A DNA stretch of 64,000 nt from Luteimonas marina (GCF_007859325.1 NZ_VOHK01000004.1:434001-498000), one strand, 5' to 3'; numbered from the stretch's first letter, positions 35,201 to 47,403 are shown. Notes: generated from the letters alone by a model not told the origin. Numbers and translations are program-made.

Positions 35201-38200
35201 TTAGGTCACGAGCCCCTCGACCGTTTTAAGGATACCTCGCGCCCGCCCTCTGATCTCCCGTTCCGGATCCTTCAGAAGACGTTGCGCCGATTCCAAGATC
35301 TGGCTTGCTGGAAGGTAGCGAGCATCCAGCAGGCGGCTCGCAGCGAGCCTGTACTTCGGATCGTTGTCGTTCAACAGGACAAGCATCTTCCCGACGAACT
35401 GCCTGGAGATTGCCGCATCCTTCAGAAGTAATGCGTTCAAACTTTTTGCCGACACTTTCCGCTCAAGCACCCTCTCGACAAAATGCGCCTGCATCTGATC
35501 GCTCGTCGCCATCCTGCCGACCAATCCATCTATTGCTGCTTCGCTAACTTCGAGATGCGGATCGATCAGGCCCTCAATCAGACGCTCATCAGAACAAATG
35601 TTCGTCGATATCATCGCCTGCATGAGCGCGCCTCTCGGAGTGATCGGAACCACTCCATTCCTCTTTGGATATGGCTTCTCATGTACTAGCCAGTGCTGAT
35701 AAGCCTGCTCTAGCAGATCTGCGGGGATTCTGACCCCGGAGCCGCCATATGCTGCCGCCAGCAACGCGGCTTCCTTCGCCGCGGAAGCGGATTCCGAAAA
35801 CAACCCGGCACGAAGCGCTTTCAGCACAGCATCAGACCATGCCACATTCGACTCGCACAGCTTGTTGAAGAGATACTCCAGACCATCGACTTGAGATCCA
35901 TTGATCCTGTCGAGCAGGAGTTGACTGCCGCGATCTCCAAGTCTGCCGGTCAGATAGGCGACGATCGCAAAGCTGAAGCCGTTAGCCTTTTCCAGCAGAT
36001 ACTCAACTTCTCGCTCTTCCAGAGGATCGAACCCATCCAACAGATTGACTGCAACGATGCTCAACCATCTCGACTTGTGCAGCACAGCCTTCAGCAACAA
36101 GGCCCTATCGACACCGACGTCACGCACCCGCTCCCAGTCCGGCTCCGGCACATCAACACTTGCCGCTCCGAATATTCGCAACCAGAGCCCCTCTCGACCT
36201 TCTTTAAGCAACCCAAGCGCCGAGGCCGCTTCGCGCTGCAACGATATCGGATCCAGGATCGAGACCTTCGCGAGCGATTGGATGACCTCACGCACCATCT
36301 CTTCGTCATAAGGGTCCTTCCATGCATCAAAGTCCGAGTACGTCACCTGCCCAATTCCGGTGAGCCCGACATATGCACACAAATGCAGCGGAACCTGGCT
36401 GTTGATGTCGTACTCATCGGTATGCGCCCCCAATGCCGCAAGACTGCCGAATAACGCTTCCATCGCCCTGCCCTCCGAGTCGACGAATTCGTCATTCGCA
36501 ACTATCTTGCTCATCCGCTTGATCTCTTTGGCGAGTTGTCTTGCGAACTTCTTGTGTATGCGCAACGGGATGCCGAGAATTTTGGCCACTTCCTCTTGGA
36601 AGCCAATGTTATTCAAAGCTGGATGTTCGACGACCGCAAGGAATCCGCTTGCCTCTATCAACTGCTGGTCAGCGCCAATTCGCCTGGCTATAGACAGTGC
36701 CAGGCGGCGGGTCAAATCGCCTTCCTCGTTTCCCCTGACGATGATGTTTCCGAGCAACGAAGCAGTAAGGGGGCCAACCTTGCTCGCAATGCCAACCAAC
36801 GCGTTCGGCGCATCCATCAGCTCGTAGTAATCCGGCCCCGCCTCCACCGCGCAGAGCCATGCAATCAGACGCGTCCAGTATTGGGAACTGGCCAGGCGGG
36901 TAGTCGCTACGGCGCCGATCTCGTCCGGATGGACTCTGGCAAGGTCAGCCAGTGCAGTGCCGATCGCGATGGCTTCATCTGTACGCGTGGAATCGACAAT
37001 TTCCCAAGCGTGCTCCAAGACCCGACGCCGCATTTCTTCCGAGCAACGGGCCTCCGGCATAGCAATGATCCGCAGCACCTGCGTGAGAGACCCGGAATAG
37101 CCAGTACCGGCATTCTTGAGGAAAGCTGCGACAACATCCCGTCCGGCCCCTAGACCACCGGCAAAGTTAAAGATTTCTGCCCAGTCGTTCTTGGCGATTC
37201 GATCATCGATCAATCGGATACGTTCGTCCTCTGGCGCATCGTTGCACAGGAATCTGGCCGCAGCGAATTCAGCAAACGTCTTGTGAACGAACGCGATCAA
37301 AGCGGTTTGGCCGTGATGTAACCGTTCGATCAAACCCACGTCCTCCCAGTACCGCAGGCACGCCGCCGCAATTTCCTGTGCCTTCAGCGCCGGCACCGAC
37401 AAGTCACCCTCCAGACGTGCCGCGCACCGACGCTCAAGATCGCGCGTCGGCGCAAGCGGGTCGGACACCAACTCCCATCCCAGCACATTCAGCACGCCGA
37501 TCAGCACAGGCTTGGAAACACCCGGATCGCCAGCCCTCGCGTTTGGCACCGAATCGATCAAGTCGAACAGGTTCTGGTAAAGCTCCGCCTTCGTAGTGCC
37601 CAGTCTGCGGCTACTCGCGAGCAGAGATGCGGCCATGCCGAGCATGTGCGGACTCCAGGCGATGACTTCGCCCGCTCCAGCGGCAAGCGATTTCTTGGCG
37701 ATCTCGTCGGCACGTACAACCAGATCTGTACTTGAGGGTGCGGCCGCACGCAGCAGATTTGCCAGGGACTTCGGCGCGGCGTCCTTCTCAGGCGGAAGTA
37801 ATTCGTAGTGTCGACACTCGGCGAATCTGGCGGTGTGATAACCGATGGGGCGCGTGGTGACAACTACGCGTGCATGGGGGTATCCGGCTGCAAACTGTGA
37901 GATCCCCTCGGCCACGGCTTCCTGCTCGGAATGGCACTCGTCCAACCCGTCGCAAAGCAGAACCCAGTCTTGCAACCCCGCATCCATTGCAGCCCGCGCA
38001 GTGATGCCGGAACCGGAAAGGCCGAAATGGAGAACGCTGTCCAAGAAGCTGTAGCCACCTGCCATACGGGCCGCGACCGCGGCAAGGCGCACCTTCAACA
38101 ACGGATATCCGTCCGCAGCATATAGTTGCGCAAGCTTGGTCAGCAGGGTGCTCTTGCCCATGCCGGGTCCCGCCACGACAACGGCGCGCGTGTAGAACCT

Positions 38201-39226
38201 CCCGATCCACTGAGCATCGACAACCTTGTTCTCATCGTCTTTCGATTTTCGCGGATTTCTGGCGTAGTAGCGCTCCAAGGCAACCGCGAGATCCTCCCCC
38301 ACTTGGTTGCTTGCACTAGTGGTGGCCGCTTTCAGGGGAATCCATGCGTCCTGGATGGAAAGCTCGGATTTCACCCCCAAGATCGAGAAACTTCGGTTGG
38401 TGTCCCGTACCCAATCGCAGAGTCGCGACGCGACAACGACTGGGGAGGCTATTGCGTTTTGTCCAAAGCCTGCAGAATCCAGCAGCTTCAGCAGGGCAGG
38501 AATTGTCCAGCGACCACGCCGTTCAATGAGTTCGTGCGCCTCTCGATACAAGCGGTCCCAAGCCCATGCTGCCGTTTCCTGACTCGAAATGAGGCGGGAC
38601 AATAACGATCTTGCTGTCGAAATAGCTACTGCGTCCGACTCGATCGCATGCACGACGCGAATGCGCAGCCGGGCGCATGTTTCGGAAACAGAAAGGCCGG
38701 CATCTTCGAGCGTCGTGTGCCAGGTCTCTCCCTGCTTGGACAGCGAATCCGTCCTTCCATCCGCGAGATGCCGGATGTCCTTCGCCAACCCGTAGGCAAC
38801 CGATCTACTGCTGTCCGGGGATACGACCAGAACTCCGTAGTCGATCTCTCCGGAATCAATGGCCCTCGCCAGCTTGAGCAGTGGATCCCACAGGTCGGCC
38901 CCAACCCGCAGCCCCCTCTTGACCTGCGCTTCCACGATGTTCCCATTGCGAAGCTCAAGTCTGACGTCGTCCCCCGCTTCGCCCGATTCAGCCCATACCG
39001 CCACAGGAACATCTGCTGTCACGCCGTCGAACCATGACAGTGGTGTCCCTTCGATGAGATGGACCCCGGCGATTGCCGTGACGGCGGCTTGAAAGTTGAT
39101 ACCAGCACCGGTTGCGGCGCCTCCGGCGGTACGGCGCCTCCCTTTCACGGAGGCACCACCAACCGTGCTTTCGTCATGCGACGACTTCTTCTTCACCACC
39201 TGCATTCCCCGCGCGCTTCCAACCAC
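35201..39226 (-). CDS. NACHT/STAND NTPase with N-terminal nuclease-like domain (Avs/bNACHT-like defence protein)
   Basis: The product is 1341 residues. Residues about 35-110 look like a DUF4297/Mrr-type endonuclease domain: GAATGAGINFQAAVTAIAGV, then DDVRLEL (Asp87) and VEAQVKRG (Gln101-x-Lys103). A NACHT ATPase follows: Walker A VAGPGMGKST (351-360), Walker B WVLLCDGLDE (421-430), then VVVTTRPIGY. The remaining 800 residues are helical, repeat-like (TPR/HEAT-type) and would sense the trigger. This layout is known in Avs and NACHT anti-phage proteins, where recognition of a phage protein activates the nuclease. Start is a GTG at 39226 or an ATG at 39205; neither has a clear ribosome site. It is a single gene with no partner. 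Confidence 0.85.
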   Translation of the reverse strand: MVGSARGMQVVKKKSSHDESTVGGASVKGRRRTAGGAATGAGINFQAAVTAIAGVHLIEGTPLSWFDGVTADVPVAVWAESGEAGDDVRLELRNGNIVEAQVKRGLRVGADLWDPLLKLARAIDSGEIDYGVLVVSPDSSRSVAYGLAKDIRHLADGRTDSLSKQGETWHTTLEDAGLSVSETCARLRIRVVHAIESDAVAISTARSLLSRLISSQETAAWAWDRLYREAHELIERRGRWTIPALLKLLDSAGFGQNAIASPVVVASRLCDWVRDTNRSFSILGVKSELSIQDAWIPLKAATTSASNQVGEDLAVALERYYARNPRKSKDDENKVVDAQWIGRFYTRAVVVAGPGMGKSTLLTKLAQLYAADGYPLLKVRLAAVAARMAGGYSFLDSVLHFGLSGSGITARAAMDAGLQDWVLLCDGLDECHSEQEAVAEGISQFAAGYPHARVVVTTRPIGYHTARFAECRHYELLPPEKDAAPKSLANLLRAAAPSSTDLVVRADEIAKKSLAAGAGEVIAWSPHMLGMAASLLASSRRLGTTKAELYQNLFDLIDSVPNARAGDPGVSKPVLIGVLNVLGWELVSDPLAPTRDLERRCAARLEGDLSVPALKAQEIAAACLRYWEDVGLIERLHHGQTALIAFVHKTFAEFAAARFLCNDAPEDERIRLIDDRIAKNDWAEIFNFAGGLGAGRDVVAAFLKNAGTGYSGSLTQVLRIIAMPEARCSEEMRRRVLEHAWEIVDSTRTDEAIAIGTALADLARVHPDEIGAVATTRLASSQYWTRLIAWLCAVEAGPDYYELMDAPNALVGIASKVGPLTASLLGNIIVRGNEEGDLTRRLALSIARRIGADQQLIEASGFLAVVEHPALNNIGFQEEVAKILGIPLRIHKKFARQLAKEIKRMSKIVANDEFVDSEGRAMEALFGSLAALGAHTDEYDINSQVPLHLCAYVGLTGIGQVTYSDFDAWKDPYDEEMVREVIQSLAKVSILDPISLQREAASALGLLKEGREGLWLRIFGAASVDVPEPDWERVRDVGVDRALLLKAVLHKSRWLSIVAVNLLDGFDPLEEREVEYLLEKANGFSFAIVAYLTGRLGDRGSQLLLDRINGSQVDGLEYLFNKLCESNVAWSDAVLKALRAGLFSESASAAKEAALLAAAYGGSGVRIPADLLEQAYQHWLVHEKPYPKRNGVVPITPRGALMQAMISTNICSDERLIEGLIDPHLEVSEAAIDGLVGRMATSDQMQAHFVERVLERKVSAKSLNALLLKDAAISRQFVGKMLVLLNDNDPKYRLAASRLLDARYLPASQILESAQRLLKDPEREIRGRARGILKTVEGLVT

Positions 39227-39369
39227 CCCTGAGCTGCCCTATCCGTGACGCGCCATGCCCTGCACTAGATCCTGCAGCATAGACCCGAACTCGGCGCGCA
39301 CTTCCGGATCAGTATTCGGATGAGTGAAAAACCGTACAAGGCGTCGAGAAGCCGCTCTGACAGGCGCGA

Positions 39370-39684
39370 TCAGGCCAACGCGGCCAAATGCTCCACGGTT
39401 TCCGGATACTTCTGCACCAACCGAATGAGCGTCGTGGCCTGTGCGTTCGGCTTGGCCCGGCCCTGCTCCCAGTTCTCCAGGGTTCGGGCATTGGTGCGCA
39501 GATACATCGCGAACACGGGGCGGGACATTTTCAGGTGCTCGCGGATCTGGATCAGTTCGTCCGCGGTGACCTCCGGAAGATCTTCCAACTGCACCTTGTG
39601 AGAACGCAGCGTGACCTTGCCCTGGCGTTCCGCCGCAAGGGCATCGAATCCTTCTACCAGTTCAGCAAACACATCACGCTTCAT
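39370..39684 (-). CDS. Antitoxin, HigA-like XRE protein
   Basis: The product is 104 residues. An N-terminal part (ELVEGFDALAAERQGKVTLR) is followed by an XRE domain (TADELIQIREHLKMSRPVFA, YLRTNARTLENWEQGRAKPN, ATTLIRLVQKYPE). It is the second gene after the toxin, with an ATGA overlap. The toxin-first order is typical of HigBA and NadS-type systems. It would bind the toxin and the palindrome upstream of the toxin gene. Confidence 0.88.
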   Translation of the reverse strand: MKRDVFAELVEGFDALAAERQGKVTLRSHKVQLEDLPEVTADELIQIREHLKMSRPVFAMYLRTNARTLENWEQGRAKPNAQATTLIRLVQKYPETVEHLAALA

Positions 39685-40022
39685 GATTTCCTCGCCTCAA
39701 TCTCGGCTTTCAACAGATTCCTGAGCACCTTCTTCTGCGCCTCGCTCAGGTCATCCTGGACACCCTTGCCGTACAGGGTGAACAGCCAGAACTGGGCGCC
39801 TTCAAGCCACCAGTAGTAGATGATCCGTATGCCGCCACGCTTGCCCTTCTGCCGTCGTTCGTCGACGAACCGCACCTTCCGCAAGCCGCCGGTTCCCTGA
39901 ATGACGTCTCCAGCCTCCGGATTCCGCAGCAACCCGGCCTGGAAAGCCCGGAAAGCCTCGTCGTCCAGATACTGTGCCCGGTGCCGGTCGAACGGGGGCA
40001 GTTCCACGAATAGCGCTTTCAT
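39681..40022 (-). CDS. RelE/HigB-type toxin
   Basis: The product is 113 residues with a RelE-like fold. Recognisable segments are DDEAFRAFQAGLLRNPEAGD, VIQGTGGLRKVRFVDERRQK and GGIRIIYYWWLEGAQFWLFT, followed by LYGKGVQDDLSEAQKKVLRN. Basic residues in RKVRF and GIRIIYYW fit the mRNA-interferase active site. It is the first gene of the pair; its ATG follows a palindromic operator by two bases. It likely stabilises the element or acts with the nearby defence genes. Confidence 0.9.
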   Translation of the reverse strand: MKALFVELPPFDRHRAQYLDDEAFRAFQAGLLRNPEAGDVIQGTGGLRKVRFVDERRQKGKRGGIRIIYYWWLEGAQFWLFTLYGKGVQDDLSEAQKKVLRNLLKAEIEARKS

Positions 40023-40024
40023 AA

Positions 40025-40045
40025 CTATACGTTATCTGCGTATAG
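40025..40045. promoter_or_regulatory. Palindromic operator of the toxin-antitoxin operon
   Basis: Seven-base arms CTATACG (40025-40031) and CGTATAG (40039-40045) are separated by seven bases and sit just upstream of the toxin ATG at 40022. Such a palindrome next to a HigBA-type pair is the expected antitoxin binding site. Confidence 0.75.
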
Positions 40046-40079
40046 ATTGTCGAATCGGAGGCAAGACGTCGAGGCTTGT

Positions 40080-41336
40080 TCAGGCTGCATGTCTTCCGGC
40101 CTCCACGGTGGCCTGCTGCCCATTGCTGTCCCCTGTCGCCTTGTCCTCCCGACCGTCGCGCAGCCGGTCGAGATAGTCGGCCCAAGCCTGCATCATCTTC
40201 CGCCGTTCGGGCAGGTGGGTGGCGCGGTTGTAGGCCCGCCCCAACGGATCGCGCACCGAATGCGCCAACTGGTGCTCGATGTAGTCCGGACGGAAGCCCA
40301 GCACTTCGTCGAGGATCGTGCGCGCCATCGCCCGGAAGCCGTGGCCGGTCATGGTGTCGCCGTCGAAGCCCATGCGGCGCAGGGCCGCATTCACCGTGTT
40401 ATCGCTCATGGGACGGTCGCAGTCGCGGATGCCGGGGAAGACGTACACGCTCCTGCGGGTCAGCGGCTGCAGTTCCTTGAGGATTTCCACGGCCTGCGTC
40501 GCCAGCGGCACGATGTGCGGCGTGCCGGTCTTGCTGGCGGTGAAGCGCCACTCTCCGGCCTCCAGGTTGATGTCCGACCAGCGTGCCCGCCGCAGTTCCC
40601 CGGGGCGTACGAAGACCAGCGGCGCCAGCTTGAGGGCAGCCATCACCACGGGCGTTCCCTCGTAGCCGTGCAGCGCGCGCAGCATGGGGCCGACCTGGGC
40701 CGGCTCGGTCAGCGCAGCGAAATGCCCTTCCTTGGGCTGGGCCAGTGCCCCGATCAGGTCGGTCGCCGGGTTCCGATCCGCCCGGCCCGTGGCGACGGCA
40801 TATCGGAACACCTGGCTGGCCAGCGCACGGGCACGATGGGCCGTCTCGACCGCTCCTCGCCCCACGATCTTGCGCAGGGCCTGCAACAACAACGGCGCAG
40901 GCACCTCGGAGACGGGCAGGCTGCCAATGTACGGCTCCAGATCCTTTTCCAGCAGCCGACGCTCCCGCACGGCCGAGCCCGGCGCCAGTTTTTGCGCCCG
41001 CTGCGTCAACAGCTCGTCCGCGACGGCGGCGAAGCTGCTGGCCGCCCGATCGGCAGCGACGGCTTTCTCCGCCTTCCGCTGCTGCCCGGGGTCGATCCCC
41101 ACGGCCAGCAGCTTCTTGGCGGCATAACGCTTGTCGCGAGCCTCGGCGAGTCCGACGAACGGATAGGTGCCCAGAGACAGGGTGTTGCGCTTGCCAGTCA
41201 CCGGCCGCCGGTAGTCCAGACGCCACCAGCGCCCGCCATCCGGGCGCAGGATCAGGTACAGGCCGCCGCCGTCGACCAGCTTGACAGGCTTGGCGGCGGG
41301 CTTGGTCTTGCGGATCGCCAGGTCAGAGAGCGCCAT
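40080..41336 (-). CDS. Tyrosine integrase (P4-like, DUF4102 arm domain)
   Basis: The product is 418 residues. It has an N-terminal arm-binding DUF4102 domain (MALSDLAIRKTKPAAKPVKL, GLYLILRPDGGRWWRLDYRR), a core-binding domain and the catalytic domain. Catalytic residues are seen in RPGELRRARW (Arg), HGFRAMARTIL (HxxR), EHQLAH (His) and LGRAYNRATH (Tyr). It recombines the ICE with the tRNA-Pro end. It points towards the cargo from the tRNA side and is followed by the toxin-antitoxin pair. A second arm-domain gene lies 11 bases upstream. Confidence 0.97.
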   Translation of the reverse strand: MALSDLAIRKTKPAAKPVKLVDGGGLYLILRPDGGRWWRLDYRRPVTGKRNTLSLGTYPFVGLAEARDKRYAAKKLLAVGIDPGQQRKAEKAVAADRAASSFAAVADELLTQRAQKLAPGSAVRERRLLEKDLEPYIGSLPVSEVPAPLLLQALRKIVGRGAVETAHRARALASQVFRYAVATGRADRNPATDLIGALAQPKEGHFAALTEPAQVGPMLRALHGYEGTPVVMAALKLAPLVFVRPGELRRARWSDINLEAGEWRFTASKTGTPHIVPLATQAVEILKELQPLTRRSVYVFPGIRDCDRPMSDNTVNAALRRMGFDGDTMTGHGFRAMARTILDEVLGFRPDYIEHQLAHSVRDPLGRAYNRATHLPERRKMMQAWADYLDRLRDGREDKATGDSNGQQATVEAGRHAA

Positions 41337-41347
41337 CCCATGCCCTC

Positions 41348-41764
41348 TCAGCTGCGGCAGGCCAGCAGCACGGAACGAATGGCGTCCGTCTGCGGCCGGG
41401 TCAGGTGCAGGATGTGCTCGCCGACGGTGACGGAAAGCTCCCCGTCCGGCGACAGCGCGAGGGCAAAGGCGGCCCCGGCGCAGCCGAGGGTCGCCCCCTG
41501 CCGGGCCGCACGCCGCGCGACGCTGGGATGGATGCCCATGACGGCCATGGCGTGGATGCGGTCGCGCTCGGCTAGCGCGTCTTCAAGGGACGTCTCCGGG
41601 AACACGCCCAGCGACAGCGTGGTGTGCATGCCACGCCGCCGCAGGTCGTAGCGCCAATACTTCGCGCCCTTCGGCGTTACGATCAGATACACACCCCGGC
41701 GTCCGGGGTGAATCTTGTAGGGCTTGTCGCGCGGCTGCGCGGCTTGGAGAGCGGTGTCATCCAT
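41348..41764 (-). CDS. Arm-domain (DUF4102-like) protein beside the integrase
   Basis: The product is 138 residues from the ATG at 41764. Residues 10-90 resemble the integrase arm domain (KIHPGRRGVYLIVTPKGAKY, WRYDLRRRGMHTTLSLGVFP, SLEDALAERDRIHAMAVMGI), but the core and catalytic domains are absent. The C-terminal part is unrelated (SPDGELSVTVGEHILHLTRP). It could be a DNA-bending accessory factor, a competitor for arm sites, or a degenerate integrase N-terminus with a new tail. It ends 11 bases before the integrase start and is probably co-transcribed. The start is uncertain: no good ribosome site is seen. Confidence 0.65.
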   Translation of the reverse strand: MDDTALQAAQPRDKPYKIHPGRRGVYLIVTPKGAKYWRYDLRRRGMHTTLSLGVFPETSLEDALAERDRIHAMAVMGIHPSVARRAARQGATLGCAGAAFALALSPDGELSVTVGEHILHLTRPQTDAIRSVLLACRS

Positions 41765-41870
41765 CGTCGCGGTAACTGGGTTTTGGCCCAAGAACGTTAC
41801 TGCAATAGCTACCGCGCCGCGAATTTGGATTCAGTGTGATTCCACTGATTTTCGCTGGACATCAAACAAC

Positions 41871-41899
41871 AAAAAACCCCTGAAAATCAGGGGTTTTTT
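41871..41899. terminator. Bidirectional rho-independent terminator between tRNA-Pro and the ICE
   Basis: A seven-base stem CCCCTGA/TCAGGGG with an AAA loop (41877-41893) is flanked by six A on the left and six T on the right, so it can work on both strands. It would end the tRNA-Pro transcript and insulate the integrase region. Confidence 0.85.
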
Positions 41900-41930
41900 G
41901 GACTTCTTTGGGCCTTGTCGTCCCTTGAAA

Positions 41931-42007
41931 TGGTCGGGGTAGCCGGATTTGAACCGACGACCACTTGTCCCCCAGACAAGTGCGCTACCAGGCTGCGCTA
42001 TACCCCG
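41931..42007 (-). tRNA. tRNA-Pro(GGG), integration site of the ICE
   Basis: The minus strand folds as a full tRNA with CCA encoded (77 bases). The acceptor stem CGGGGTA/TACCCCG, anticodon stem CTTGT/ACAAG, loop CTGGGGG (anticodon GGG at 41971-41973) and T loop GGTTCAAATCC are all clear. The integrase gene next to its 3' end shows that the ICE uses the 3' part as att core, so the duplicated core must also lie at the far ICE end outside this window. Confidence 0.95.
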
Positions 42008-42100
42008 GTGGGTGCGGATTATAGCGCGCCGCGGGGCCCGTCGCCCCGCGATCCGGCTGAACGCGCCGGCGCGGCGGAAACCCGTTGCGGCACGGCCGCG

Positions 42101-42457
42101 CTACCGCTTCAGCAGCTGCAGGATCTCCTCCAGCTCCATCCGCACCTGGCGCACGATCTGGCTGCTCATCGCCGATTCCTGCTTCGCGCCCTCGCCCTCC
42201 AGGCGCAGGCGGGCGCCGCCGATGGTGTAGCCCTGCTCGTACAGCAGGCCGCGGATCTGGCGCACCATCAGCACGTCGTGGCGCTGGTAGTAGCGGCGGT
42301 TGCCGCGGCGCTTGACCGGGCTCAGGCTCGGGAATTCGGTCTCCCAGTAGCGCAGGACGTGCGGCTTGACGTCGCACAGCTCGCTGACCTCGCCGATGGT
42401 GAAGTAGCGCTTGGCCGGGATCGGCGGGAGTTCGCGGTTGCTTCCGGGGTCAAGCAT
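42101..42457 (-). CDS. MerR-family transcriptional regulator
   Basis: The product is 118 residues. The MerR winged helix is clear ([60 protein letters not shown]) and is followed by a coiled-coil dimerisation helix. No metal-binding Cys set is present. It overlaps the ihfA stop by eight bases. The ihfA-merR-tRNA-Pro order is standard in xanthomonads. Confidence 0.92.
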   Translation of the reverse strand: MLDPGSNRELPPIPAKRYFTIGEVSELCDVKPHVLRYWETEFPSLSPVKRRGNRRYYQRHDVLMVRQIRGLLYEQGYTIGGARLRLEGEGAKQESAMSSQIVRQVRMELEEILQLLKR

Positions 42458-42752
42458 TGTGCGTCCCCGTGTAGGTCTCGACGCGTTCCTTCAGCTTCTG
42501 GCCCGGACGGAAGGTGACCACGGTGCGGGCGGAGATCGGGATCTCCTCGCCGGTCTTGGGGTTGCGGCCGGGGCGCTCGTTCTTGCGGCGCAGGTCGAAG
42601 TTGCCGAAGCCCGACAGCTTCACCTGGCGGCCCTGTTCGAGCGCCTCGCGCAGCACGTCGAAGAACGCGTCGACGAATTCCTTCGCCTCGCGCTTGTTGA
42701 GGCCGACTTCCTCGTAGAGCTTTTCGGCCATTTCCGCTTTGGTCAACGCCAC
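42450..42752 (-). CDS. ihfA: Integration host factor alpha subunit
   Basis: The product is 100 residues. It matches IhfA throughout: [83 protein letters not shown] is a DNA-bending heterodimer used in recombination and gene control. The start is a GTG at 42752, giving the family N-terminus; longer in-frame starts run into pheT. It sits in the classic position after pheT. Confidence 0.96.
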   Translation of the reverse strand: MALTKAEMAEKLYEEVGLNKREAKEFVDAFFDVLREALEQGRQVKLSGFGNFDLRRKNERPGRNPKTGEEIPISARTVVTFRPGQKLKERVETYTGTHNA

Positions 42753-42771
42753 GCTGTCCCCCGAGGCAACA

Positions 42772-46300
<3,529 letters not shown>

Positions 46301-46307
46301 AAAGCGG

Positions 46308-46344
46308 GAAAAAGAAATGGGGAAGGACTTGCGCCCTTCCCCAT
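46308..46344 (-). terminator. Terminator-like hairpin between rplT and pheS
   Basis: On the minus strand the perfect ten-base stem ATGGGGAAGG/CCTTCCCCAT (arms at 46335-46344 and 46317-46326, eight-base loop) is followed by TTCTTTTTC. It lies about 170 bases before the pheS start and 70 bases after the rplT stop. It may end the ribosomal operon or partly attenuate pheST. Confidence 0.75.
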
Positions 46345-46415
46345 GCGTGTACCAGCTTGTCTCCCTTCGCCGCGCCGCCGCGCGCTTGCGCGGGCGGCCG
46401 CGATGGGGACGTGCA

Positions 46416-46775
46416 TTACGCCGCGAGCGCGCCCTTTGCCTTTTCAGCCAGGGCCGCAAACCCGGCCGCGTCGTGCACGGCGATGTCCGCCAGCACCTTG
46501 CGGTCCAGGGTGATGCCGGCCTTGAGCAGGCCGTTCATGAAGCGGCTGTAGCTCAGGCCGTTGATGCGGGCCGCCGCATTGATGCGGGTGATCCACAGCG
46601 AACGGAAATTGCGCTTCTTCTGCTTGCGGCCGATGTAGGCGTACTGGCCCGCCTTGATGACCGCCTGCTTGGCGACGCGGAAGACCTTGCGACGGGCGTT
46701 GTAGTAGCCCTTCGCGCGGCCGAGAACCTTCTTGTGACGACGGCGCGCCTGCACGCCACGCTTGACTCGTGCCAT
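46416..46775 (-). CDS. rplT: 50S ribosomal protein L20
   Basis: The product is 119 residues with the invariant L20 N-terminus ([20 protein letters not shown]) and the segments [20 protein letters not shown] and [21 protein letters not shown]20 binds 23S rRNA early in 50S assembly and controls its own operon in some bacteria. It lies 13 bases after rpmI. Confidence 0.98.
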   Translation of the reverse strand: MARVKRGVQARRRHKKVLGRAKGYYNARRKVFRVAKQAVIKAGQYAYIGRKQKKRNFRSLWITRINAAARINGLSYSRFMNGLLKAGITLDRKVLADIAVHDAAGFAALAEKAKGALAA

Positions 46776-46788
46776 TGTTCAGCCCTCC

Positions 46789-46986
46789 TCAGAGATAGGG
46801 AAGCATGCGGTCCAGACGGCCCGCGTCCTCGGCACGAACGTGGTTCGTCTGCCGGAGGTTGCGCTTCCGCTTGGTCGCCTTCTTGGTGAGGATGTGGCTG
46901 CGGTTGGCGTGGCCTGCCTTGTACTTGCCGGAAGCGGTCTTCCGGAAGCGCTTGGCCGCGCCCCGATGCGTCTTGATCTTGGGCAT
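46789..46986 (-). CDS. rpmI: 50S ribosomal protein L35
   Basis: The product is 65 residues and matches L35 end to end ([60 protein letters not shown]). It is followed by rplT after 13 bases. An unusually long spacer (about 417 bases with palindromic repeats) separates it from infC. Confidence 0.97.
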   Translation of the reverse strand: MPKIKTHRGAAKRFRKTASGKYKAGHANRSHILTKKATKRKRNLRQTNHVRAEDAGRLDRMLPYL

Positions 46987-47403
46987 TGCGATGTCCTTGG
47001 GGTCGTTTCTAGTACTGGCCCGGGCGCCGTTCCCCAGTCGGTGCTTTGCGGCTACGCCGCGAAGCTCCGCCTGCGGACGGGCTTTCCATCCTGCCTGGCC
47101 GGTTTGTAAGCCACTGATTCCAAAAGGGATCAGGGCGGGTCCAAAGGTGTTGCGTACAGCTCCCGGGGAACCGGGCCGGGCATTATGCCGGCTTGTGGAT
47201 TTCCTTGCAAATCAGGGAGTTTGGGAGCCGGCGGCTTTCTGCTCCCTCCCCCGCCTGCGGGGGAGGGCTGGGGTGGGGGCCAACGGCGTGGCGGTGGCTT
47301 CAGAAAAGCGAAGAGCGCCTTCCGGCGCTCTCCCCCACCCTTAACCCTCCCCCGCAAGCGGGGGAGGGGAACAGTTGGCCTCACGCGCCTGCGGCGCGTG
47401 AGT
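46987..47403. other. 417-base spacer between infC and rpmI with palindromic repeats and a terminator
   Basis: The stretch contains two CCTCCCCCGC...GCGGGGGAGG hairpins (about 47244-47267 and 47345-47368) forming the ends of a mirror-like block (47240-47372). A GAGCGCC/GGCGCTC hairpin (47313-47330) in the middle is followed on the minus strand by TTCGCTTTTC and may be a weak terminator after infC. In many bacteria infC and rpmI are closely linked, so the spacer looks like a repeat insertion. Confidence 0.6.

Larger units (their letters stand above)
1..41960. mobile_element. Integrative and conjugative element (trb-type, Tn4371-like backbone), left end outside window
   Basis: The element runs from the window's left edge, where trbF is truncated, to the 3' end of tRNA-Pro at about 41.93-41.96 kb. 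The sequence shows a tyrosine integrase beside the tRNA, a trb-family type IV secretion operon, a VirD4/TraG coupling protein, a relaxase, a TraF peptidase, ParB-, RadC-, DUF736- and DUF2958-type genes, and several cargo blocks. This gene set is known from Tn4371-related ICEs. Insertion at a tRNA with a P4-type integrase is inferred from adjacency. The other att copy and trbG/trbI must lie left of position 1. The exact right boundary is not resolved because only one junction is visible. Confidence 0.88.

Noticed and set aside
1..41960. CRISPR array
   Set aside because: No regularly spaced direct repeats were seen anywhere in the window; the repeats found are inverted and extragenic.
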